Assembly: GCA_022706175.1 (NCBI GenBank)
Contig: JAKJDB010000132.1
Location: forward strand, 1 to 7,041
Reading direction: 5' to 3'
Origin: Candidatus Zhuqueibacterota bacterium
GTDB taxonomy: Bacteria; KSB1; UBA2214
Length of the DNA stretch: 7,041 bases
The translations under genes were made by a program, and so were the position numbers. How positions within the stretch are numbered: position 1 is the stretch's first letter; the number at the start of each line of letters is the position of its first letter. Under the pieces are notes generated by a model. It worked only from the letters and a program-made list of their open reading frames with translations, did no database searches and was not told where the DNA came from. Of the stretch, positions 1 to 7,041 are shown piece after piece.

Positions 1-285
1 GATCTCAGCCAGCTCCCGCATTTCTGGATAGTAATAGATCTCAAAATGTTCGGTCTGCAGAATGCGCCAGTCAAAGTGGTGGTAGATGATTTTGTTGCGG
101 CCAAAATAGTATTGACCGGACGCCGTGCAGGGCCAGATGATCACCGCGGCGCACAGGCTGATCAGGAGCCGCAGCAGCGTGTCAGCGGCCTTGAGCCGGC
201 GACGGCGGCCGCTGAGTGCGGTGAACCCGCGATCTGTTGGAACGGCAGGGCGATATCCGCTCTCGGATGTCAGACCGTCCTTCAC
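1..285 (-). CDS. N-terminus of exported Tol/PD40-like protein (partial)
   Basis: The first 95 codons of a gene that continues past the left window edge. The start is GTG at 285-283, preceded by AAAAGGG about six bases upstream, and it shares one base with the TAG stop of the acetyltransferase gene, a typical translational-coupling arrangement. Residues about 27-32 are very basic (GRRRRLK) and are followed by a hydrophobic stretch of about 20 residues (LLRLLISLCAAVII), then a small-residue region ending in TASGQ. This looks like a Sec signal peptide with an unusually long N-region, so the mature protein would start near GQYYFG. The following segment (FGRNKIIYHHFDW, then TEHFEIYYYP) resembles the N-terminus of large exported proteins with Tol/PD40 beta-propeller repeats from FCB-group bacteria. 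No propeller repeat is visible in this fragment, so the family is recognised from general resemblance and its function is not established. Confidence 0.7.
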   Translation of the reverse strand, partial: MKDGLTSESGYRPAVPTDRGFTALSGRRRRLKAADTLLRLLISLCAAVIIWPCTASGQYYFGRNKIIYHHFDWRILQTEHFEIYYYPEMRELAEI

Positions 286-1392
286 TACAAGCCCTTTTGG
301 TAAAAGCGATAGGTTTTATAGCGGCGGGCGTTGAGATCCTCCAGCGCACCGATCATGCGCTGGTTGGTTTCGACGATCATGGAACATTCGGAATCCGTGT
401 AGCCCATTTTAACGCCCTGTTCGATCGTGTTGAGGTAGAACGCCACATCGATGCCGCGATGGCGGTGCTCTTTGAGCACGCCCATGGCGATGGTGCGCAG
501 ACGATGGACCTTGCGGCTGTGCCAGAGGATTTTCGCCAGTCCAAAGGGGAAAAGCCTTCCGTTCGCTTTTTGCAGCGCCGGATTCAGATCCTTGATGGAG
601 AGGGAGAAGCCGATGCATTCGCCATCCACTTCGGCAAAGTAGGTCAGCTCCGGGACCGCCACCAGTCTAAGCTCTTTGGCCAATTCTTCGATCTGCCTGT
701 CGGTCATGGGCACATGGCCCCAGTTCTCCATCCAGGCGTCGGAAAAGATGCGGCCCACCTGACGGACGCGCTGCGGAAATTCTTTCATGGAGAGCGGGAC
801 GATCTTTAGCCCCTGCTGGCGCAAAATGCGGTCGCGAACCCGCCGGTATGCCGGTTTCAAGGCAACATTCTTGTCGACCAGAAAAGCGTACCAGTCGATG
901 GCTTTTTCGAAACCGGCCTGCACCAGCAGGTCGTTATAGTAAGGCGGATTGTAGGCCAGCAGGATGACCGGCAGGGAATCGAATCCCTCATAGAGCACGC
1001 CGCTGACGTCGTACAGGGAAAAGCTCAGCGGACCGAGGACGCGGGTTTTTCCCCTCTGGTGCAGCCAGCGGGAGGCGGCGTCGAACAGCTGCGATGCCGC
1101 TTCGGGATGATTCTGGCACTCAAAGAATCCGAAAAAGCCGGTGAGCGGATCGTGATATTTTTCGTACTGACGGTTGATGTGGCTGGAGATGCGTCCCACC
1201 GGGCTGTTGCCCGAGCCAGTAGCAGGCCTCGCCGAATTCAAAAAACGACCCGGTCCGGGGATTGAGGAATTTGCGCGTATCGGAGATCAACGGCGGAACC
1301 CAATAGGGATCCCGGCGATAAATCTGCCACGGCAGGCGGATGAACGTATTGAGCTCTGACTTGGATTCGACCTGTTTGATCCTGATCGCCAT
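285..1392 (-). pseudogene. GNAT-like N-acetyltransferase, interrupted by a frameshift
   Basis: Two overlapping minus-strand frames together encode one protein. The first starts at ATG 1392, behind a good AAGGA site six bases upstream, and gives 60 sensible residues (PWQIYRRDPYWVPPLISD, then FEFGEACYWL) ending at 1213. The second picks up at about 1211 with GNSPVGRISSHINRQYEKYH and runs about 308 residues to TAG at 285. The joined product of about 370 residues resembles the YghO-like GNAT family (acetyl-CoA-dependent transferases of unknown substrate). The segment near VPELTYFAEVDGECIGFSLSI and MGVLKEHRHRGIDVAFYLN matches the beta-strand and acetyl-CoA-loop pattern of the C-terminal GNAT domain. 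The frame change lies between 1213 and 1203 with no obvious slippery site. It fits either one extra base or a small deletion whose length is not a multiple of three. It could be a real pseudogene or a sequence error. The second frame has only a weak TTG (1241) as its own start. Confidence 0.8.
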
Positions 1393-1472
1393 TTCCGATC
1401 CTTTCTCCGGGTCCCTGAGGGCTGAAAAAGCGGGTTGCAGCCCTTGGCCGGTCGTTTTAGCTCAAAAAGATA

Positions 1473-1501
1473 TTGATTTTTATCCGAATTATTGCTATAC
1501 T
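1473..1501 (+). promoter_or_regulatory. Sigma-70-type promoter of rpsT
   Basis: The -35 box TTGATT (1473-1478) and the -10 box TATACT (1496-1501) are separated by exactly 17 bp in an AT-rich context. Transcription would start near 1508 and give a leader of about 25 nt carrying the site AAGAGGG (1524-1530) just before the ATG at 1534. The -10 box sits inside the dyad TATACTATA, so the opposite strand also reads TATAGTATA. Confidence 0.75.
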
Positions 1502-1533
1502 ATAAGCCTATGATTAAACCGTAAAGAGGGAAA

Positions 1534-1788
1534 ATGGCACACCACAAATCAGCAATCAAGAGAATTCGTCAGAGCGCCAAAGCGGCTGAGCGCAACAAAG
1601 CGTACAAGTCCGAACTCAAGACCGCGCTTAAAAAGGTGCGCGCTGCCGGCAACAAACAGGATGCGCAAAAGCTGTACAAGGAGACCGCTTCCCTATTGGA
1701 CAAACTGGCCGGGAAACGCATCATCCATAGCAACACCGCCTCCAATCATAAATCCAAATTGGCCAAAGTAGTCAACAAACTCTCCTGA
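1534..1788 (+). CDS. rpsT: 30S ribosomal protein bS20
   Basis: This 84-residue, strongly basic protein begins MAHHKSAIKRIRQSAKAAERN and contains the bS20 features KRIIHSNTASNHKSKLAK near the C-terminus. Length and composition match the family closely. bS20 is a primary binder of 16S rRNA in the small ribosomal subunit and folds as a three-helix bundle. The ATG is fixed by the conserved N-terminus and by AAGAGGG ending three bases upstream, a slightly tight spacing. It is a monocistronic unit, as in most bacteria: its own promoter lies 33 bp upstream, the gene to the left is divergent and guaB to the right is convergent. It is the only plus-strand gene in the window. In some bacteria bS20 represses its own translation, but nothing in this short leader shows that. 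Confidence 0.98.
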   Translation: MAHHKSAIKRIRQSAKAAERNKAYKSELKTALKKVRAAGNKQDAQKLYKETASLLDKLAGKRIIHSNTASNHKSKLAKVVNKLS

Positions 1789-1799
1789 GCGGGAGTTTT
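1777..1799 (+). terminator. Possible weak terminator hairpin over the rpsT stop codon
   Basis: AAACTC and CC on the left pair with GG and GAGTTT on the right around a TGAGC loop that contains the TGA stop. One T is bulged (1783), and TTTT overlaps the right arm. The stem is imperfect and the T-run short, so it may only add to the stronger terminator downstream. Confidence 0.3.
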
Positions 1800-1850
1800 C
1801 CTTCCAGCGTTGCGCCGCACGGAATGCGTTTTGAGTGCGGAAAAGAGCTT

Positions 1851-1881
1851 AAAAAAACCGGCTGATCAGGCCGGTTTTTTT
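1851..1881. terminator. Bidirectional intrinsic terminator between rpsT and guaB
   Basis: ACCGGC (1857-1862) pairs with GCCGGT (1870-1875) around the 7-nt loop TGATCAG. It is flanked by seven As on the left (1851-1857) and seven Ts on the right (1875-1881), so each strand has a GC stem followed by a U-run. It lies 62 bp after the rpsT stop and 25 bp after the guaB stop on the other strand, where a shared terminator for convergent genes is expected. Confidence 0.92.
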
Positions 1882-1906
1882 ATTTCTAGCTGAAACGGCG
1901 ATGGGA

Positions 1907-4926
<3,020 letters not shown>

Positions 4927-4940
4927 AGAAGAATGGGTGT

Positions 4941-4969
4941 AGTTTAGCGATTATTTGCTAAAGAATCAA
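4941..4969 (-). promoter_or_regulatory. Predicted promoter of hutH-guaB
   Basis: On the minus strand TTGATT (4969-4964) and TAAACT (4946-4941) are separated by 17 bp. The -35 box is identical to that of the rpsT promoter. Only 14 bp lie between the -10 box and the hutH ATG, so the leader would be roughly 7-8 nt and has no ribosome binding site. The -10 box matches TATAAT at only four positions. A promoter further upstream is unlikely unless it reads through the strong terminator at 5017-5058. Confidence 0.45.
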
Positions 4970-5014
4970 CTTGATTTTTATGCGGGAGAACAGCAGCGGG
5001 AAAAAAGAGGGCAA

Positions 5015-5058
5015 AAAAAAACGAGGTCTGTCTTCTTTGGAGGACCGACCTCGTTTTT
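5015..5058. terminator. Long bidirectional intrinsic terminator between slt-like gene and hutH
   Basis: AAAAACGAGGTC (5017-5028) pairs perfectly with GACCTCGTTTTT (5047-5058). After one T/C mismatch, GTCTTC (5030-5035) pairs with GAGGAC (5040-5045, one G-U pair) around a TTTG loop. On the minus strand it starts two bases after the transglycosylase stop and ends in a U-run (complement of 5013-5021). It should end that transcript and insulate hutH; on the plus strand it would also stop antisense transcription into slt. Confidence 0.92.
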
Positions 5059-5060
5059 CC

Positions 5061-5873
5061 CTACATTACCCCTTCGGTTCGAAATTGATCATACAGCTTG
5101 AGAATAGCAGGCACATAGTTGCGGGTTTCGGAAACGAGCGTACTGCGATCGCGGTTGGATGCGATCCAGATTTCCGCGCGTTTGGGACCGCCGTTGTATG
5201 CTGCCAGTCCGCCGTCATGATTGTACAGGCTCACCAGGTCGCTGAGGTAGCGGCACCCGAGACGGATGTTCAGAATCGGGTCATTGAGCACTTGTTCGTG
5301 GGAGGTCCATTCAATGCCCTCTTGCACCGCGAGGTACGCGCCGGTGGTGGGCATGATCTGCATCAACCCCAGGGCTCCGGCCTTGGAAACCACATTGGGT
5401 TCCCAGGATTGAGCGCTTTCGTGCGTGATGGTGGCGCAAATGAAATCCACGTCCAGATTGGAGTATTTGCGCGACATCAGATAGATCTCGTTGGCGATGG
5501 CTCGTTTGCTTTCATCGCTCATGTTTCTGTTGTAGCGAGAGATGATGCCGATGATCTTGTTCAGGGTTGCACGACGCTCGCTATCGATCACTGCCAGGCT
5601 TTGTTGCTCCTGCAGAAGAACCGATATTTCTGCCGAATGGGTTGGTGATTCAAGCGTATCGGTGGAGAGCAACCGAACGCCTTGAATGAGAACAACCGTT
5701 AATCCGACGAACAAGCCGATGATCCATTTCGCCGAGGCACGTTTTGGTTGCATGATGCACCTCACCATTGGTTTGATCTGGCTTGTTTTTAATTTGTCCT
5801 GCAAATGTAGCTGGGCCATCTGGTTCATGATCGTTTGACTGCTCAGGTGGGGCCATTTTTTAATCTTTTTCAT
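5061..5873 (-). CDS. Membrane-anchored lytic transglycosylase (SLT domain)
   Basis: Lytic transglycosylases cleave the MurNAc-GlcNAc bond of peptidoglycan with formation of 1,6-anhydro-MurNAc, acting in the periplasm. This 270-residue protein has a basic cytoplasmic N-tail, one hydrophobic segment at about residues 49-68 (WIIGLFVGLTVVLIQGV), and a C-terminal SLT domain from about 130 to 255. The family motifs are all present: catalytic Glu152 in THESAQSWEPN, GALGLMQIMPTTG (about 166-178), and AYNGGP (225-230). An uncleaved signal anchor is likely; no lipobox is seen. The start used, ATG 5873, has AAGGA five bases upstream. An internal ATG at residue 41 (position 5753, MQPKRASAKW) has GGTGAGG in front of it and would give a more usual short tail before the membrane segment, so the start is not certain. 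The gene stands alone and ends two bases before a strong terminator. Confidence 0.9.
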   Translation of the reverse strand: MKKIKKWPHLSSQTIMNQMAQLHLQDKLKTSQIKPMVRCIMQPKRASAKWIIGLFVGLTVVLIQGVRLLSTDTLESPTHSAEISVLLQEQQSLAVIDSERRATLNKIIGIISRYNRNMSDESKRAIANEIYLMSRKYSNLDVDFICATITHESAQSWEPNVVSKAGALGLMQIMPTTGAYLAVQEGIEWTSHEQVLNDPILNIRLGCRYLSDLVSLYNHDGGLAAYNGGPKRAEIWIASNRDRSTLVSETRNYVPAILKLYDQFRTEGVM

Positions 5874-5953
5874 TTAATTCCTTATTTTAGTTATACTTAT
5901 TTATTAATTTGCCTGCTGAACAGAGTAAGGCGCGAATATAACCAACATAGAAC

Positions 5954-5974
5954 AAGCCGGCTTTATTCCGGCTT
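5954..5974 (-). other. Stem-loop near the predicted 5' end of the transglycosylase mRNA
   Basis: AAGCCGG (5954-5960) pairs with CCGGCTT (5968-5974) around a 7-nt loop. On the minus strand it would begin about five bases after the start site predicted from the sigma-54 element at 5991-6005. Neither side has a real T-run, so it is a poor intrinsic terminator. As a 5' hairpin it could stabilise the mRNA, but that role is inference. Confidence 0.4.
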
Positions 5975-5990
5975 TACACATTGATTTGTT

Positions 5991-6005
5991 GCAATCATTG
6001 TGCCA
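5991..6005 (-). promoter_or_regulatory. Near-consensus sigma-54 promoter upstream of the transglycosylase
   Basis: The minus strand reads TGGCAC, five bases, then TTGC followed by A, matching the sigma-54 -24/-12 consensus with the required spacing. The only deviation in the core is A instead of G after TGGCAC. Transcription would start near 5979-5980, giving a leader of about 105 nt before ATG 5873. By a rough equal-base estimate the ten fixed bases are expected about 0.01 times in 14 kb of single strands, although the motif was looked for after reading. Sigma-54 promoters need an enhancer-binding protein; a palindrome lies about 450 bp upstream. A sigma-70 alternative closer to the gene (TATAAC about 25-30 bases before the ATG) lacks a convincing -35. 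Confidence 0.5.
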
Positions 6006-6328
6006 TTGATTTAATTTTATATCTTTTGGCTGTTTTTTTTGATTTTCAATTTTGTAACTGGATTAAAAACAGCAGCGCCAAAGGAGGGCAAAAAAAAGGA
6101 GCACTTTGTCGGTAAAAAAGAGAACAAATGGACACCTGCTTGTGGTGATTGACTTGAAATGAGGCAAGTCGCAGTCCGCATACCCCCGGGTTGATTTGTT
6201 TCTGGTCAAAGGTGGATGGACAGACGAGATCCTGAGCACGAAAGCGCCGGTGGAAAAAATGCTTGATAATAAATTGTTATTAATGTTTTTAATGCAATTG
6301 CTCTCTGTTTTGTAATTTAAAATTGCAC

Positions 6329-6397
6329 AAATTCCGGCCATGTGTGAAAAATGTATCAGTATGTAACAAATTCGCTGTTTCCCGGAATTTTTTTATA
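6329..6397 (+). repeat. Spaced inverted repeat followed by a T-run
   Basis: AAATTCCGG (6329-6337) is the exact inverse of CCGGAATTT (6382-6390), 44 bases apart. The right arm runs into seven Ts (6388-6394). On the plus strand this has the form of a terminator with a very large loop. No plus-strand gene precedes it, so it could be the end of an unannotated small RNA, a cruciform, or chance in AT-rich DNA. Confidence 0.3.
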
Positions 6398-6442
6398 AAT
6401 ACATTTATAACAATTAATTAAATTGTGCGGATGGTTCGATTT

Positions 6443-6457
6443 GTCTCATAATGAGAC
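6443..6457. promoter_or_regulatory. Perfect 15-bp palindrome, possible regulator binding site
   Basis: GTCTCATAATGAGAC has two 7-base arms around a single central A. This size and symmetry fit a site for a dimeric helix-turn-helix regulator. It lies 105 bp beyond the stop of the radical SAM gene and about 450 bp upstream of the sigma-54 element, within reach of an enhancer-type activator. As an RNA hairpin it would have almost no loop, so a DNA site is more likely. Confidence 0.35.
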
Positions 6458-6561
6458 GGAAAAAAAGAAGCAAACGGGCTTTTTATTACATTGCTGTGGT
6501 TCGCTGGACATGGTATCGCGCTCTGTGATCGCCGAGATCAACTCCTTGGCATAAAAAATGT

Positions 6562-7041
6562 CTACAGCGTTTTGATCCATTGCGCATGTCCAGCGGCCAG
6601 GGCTGCCAGTTGTTGCAGCCGCTGGGGGCTGGTGCGCGCTAGGGTGCGAAAAGAGGGATCCGGAAGGTCAGCGCGCGGTATGAACGGCTGAAGCACATAG
6701 CGTCGGCAGCCGTGAATTTCTTGCAGCAGTGCGTTCATGACCCCATCGTCATGATGCTCTTCGATGATCGTGGTGCGCAGTTCATAATCGATGCCGGACG
6801 ATGCCAGCAGTTCGGCAGAGCGGAGCACCTGTTCCGGCTGATGCCATCCGGTGAGTTGCGGGTAGCATGCCTGACTGGTTTTAATGTCCAGTGCCACATA
6901 GTCCAGCTGCGGCAACAGCGGCTGCAACCGCTCTGGAAAGGAGCCGTTGCTGTCCAGTTTGATCTGATAGCCGTGCTGTTTGATCCGGTCGATCAGCAGG
7001 GGCAGAGAGGCGTGCAGCAACGGTTCGCCGCCGGTGAGGGT
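6562..7041 (-). CDS. nrdG: Radical SAM activase, anaerobic ribonucleotide reductase type (partial)
   Basis: The C-terminal 159 residues of a gene that enters from the right window edge; the frame is open to base 7041, so the TTG at 7020 is not the real start. The visible part begins TLTGGEPLLHASL, which holds the GGE motif that binds the amino group of S-adenosylmethionine. It continues with IKLDSNGSFPERLQ, YVALDIKTS, YPQLTGWHQPEQV, and GIDYELRTTIIEEHHDD, the order seen in activating enzymes of class III (anaerobic) ribonucleotide reductase and the related pyruvate-formate-lyase activases. Such enzymes use a 4Fe-4S cluster and SAM to make the glycyl radical on their partner. The cluster cysteines (CxxxCxxC) would be upstream, outside the window, as would any nrdD. 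YVLQPFIP near the end matches the family's YVLQxFxP. The NrdG-type assignment is preferred over PflA from the DSNG and ELRTT segments. Confidence 0.85.
   Translation of the reverse strand, partial: TLTGGEPLLHASLPLLIDRIKQHGYQIKLDSNGSFPERLQPLLPQLDYVALDIKTSQACYPQLTGWHQPEQVLRSAELLASSGIDYELRTTIIEEHHDDGVMNALLQEIHGCRRYVLQPFIPRADLPDPSFRTLARTSPQRLQQLAALAAGHAQWIKTL

Larger units (their letters stand above)
5874..6561. other. AT-rich intergenic region of 688 bp, no convincing gene
   Basis: No reading frame here has both a good ribosome binding site and recognisable protein features. The left part holds the sigma-54 element and 5' stem-loop. Positions 6063-6315 form a GC-richer island, open on the minus strand for 92 codons (6341-6063) with low-complexity, Phe/Leu/Cys-rich translation, and partly open on the plus strand across an in-frame TGA. 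Short hairpins occur in it: GACTTG (6151-6156) with CAAGTC (6165-6170), and CACC (6133-6136) with GGTG (6143-6146). Positions 6316-6440 are very AT-rich and contain a spaced inverted repeat, and 6443-6457 is a perfect palindrome. The last 80 bases next to the radical SAM gene show no clear terminator for it. Confidence 0.6.

Noticed and set aside
237..809. Plus-strand frame of 190 codons over the acetyltransferase
   Set aside because: The minus strand carries recognisable GNAT-like sequence over the whole span, and the plus translation has no family features.
4971..5648. Plus-strand frame of 225 codons opposite the transglycosylase
   Set aside because: It starts in the terminator region and lies opposite a gene with every SLT motif intact, so it is a shadow.
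6151..6170. TGA at 6160 as a selenocysteine codon
   Set aside because: The hairpin has the TGA in its loop instead of following it at the proper distance, and no selenoprotein-like residues surround it.
6063..6341. Minus-strand frame of 92 codons in the large gap taken as a gene
   Set aside because: No ribosome site before its ATG, a low-complexity C-terminus rich in Phe, Leu and Cys, and no recognisable domain. Kept only as part of the odd island finding.
6490..6561. A short minus-strand peptide (TTG near 6542, about 31 codons) after the radical SAM gene
   Set aside because: AAGGAG directly abuts the TTG with no spacing, and the translation is low-complexity, so initiation there is unlikely.

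Overview
This window reads as an ordinary chromosomal segment of a Gram-negative bacterium, with one AT-rich, gene-poor stretch near its right end. The best taxonomic guess is the Fibrobacteres-Chlorobi-Bacteroidetes side of the tree, for example KSB1 or Calditrichota-like lineages. That guess rests mainly on the first gene, whose N-terminus resembles the large exported Tol/PD40-type proteins common there. It is an inference, not a demonstration. Coding DNA is GC-rich and the long intergenic gap is AT-rich. Every gene is on the minus strand except rpsT.

Layout from left to right. Positions 1-285 (minus) hold the start of an exported protein that runs off the window. Its GTG start overlaps by one base the stop of a GNAT-like acetyltransferase gene (285-1392, minus), which is broken by a frameshift near 1203-1213. 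A 141-bp divergent region (1393-1533) carries a good housekeeping promoter for rpsT (1534-1788, plus; ribosomal protein bS20). A bidirectional terminator (1851-1881) separates rpsT from the convergent guaB (1907-3376, minus; IMP dehydrogenase). guaB lies 11 bp downstream of hutH (3388-4926, minus; histidine ammonia-lyase), and the two look like one operon. The promoter predicted for hutH would give an almost leaderless mRNA. A long bidirectional terminator (5017-5058) follows, then a membrane-anchored lytic transglycosylase (5061-5873, minus). A 688-bp gap (5874-6561) comes next, and finally the C-terminal part of a radical SAM activase of the anaerobic ribonucleotide reductase type (6562-7041, minus), cut by the window edge.

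How the genes relate: hutH-guaB joins histidine breakdown (urocanate plus ammonia) to the committed step of guanine nucleotide synthesis, an unusual pairing with no obvious pathway link. The lytic transglycosylase is preceded by a near-consensus sigma-54 promoter and a 5' stem-loop, suggesting conditional expression. The acetyltransferase and the exported protein look translationally coupled.

I did not find a clear new multi-gene system. The points most worth a second look are the sigma-54 element with the upstream 15-bp palindrome, the partly open, GC-richer island at 6063-6315 in the large gap, the hutH-guaB pairing, and the broken acetyltransferase.
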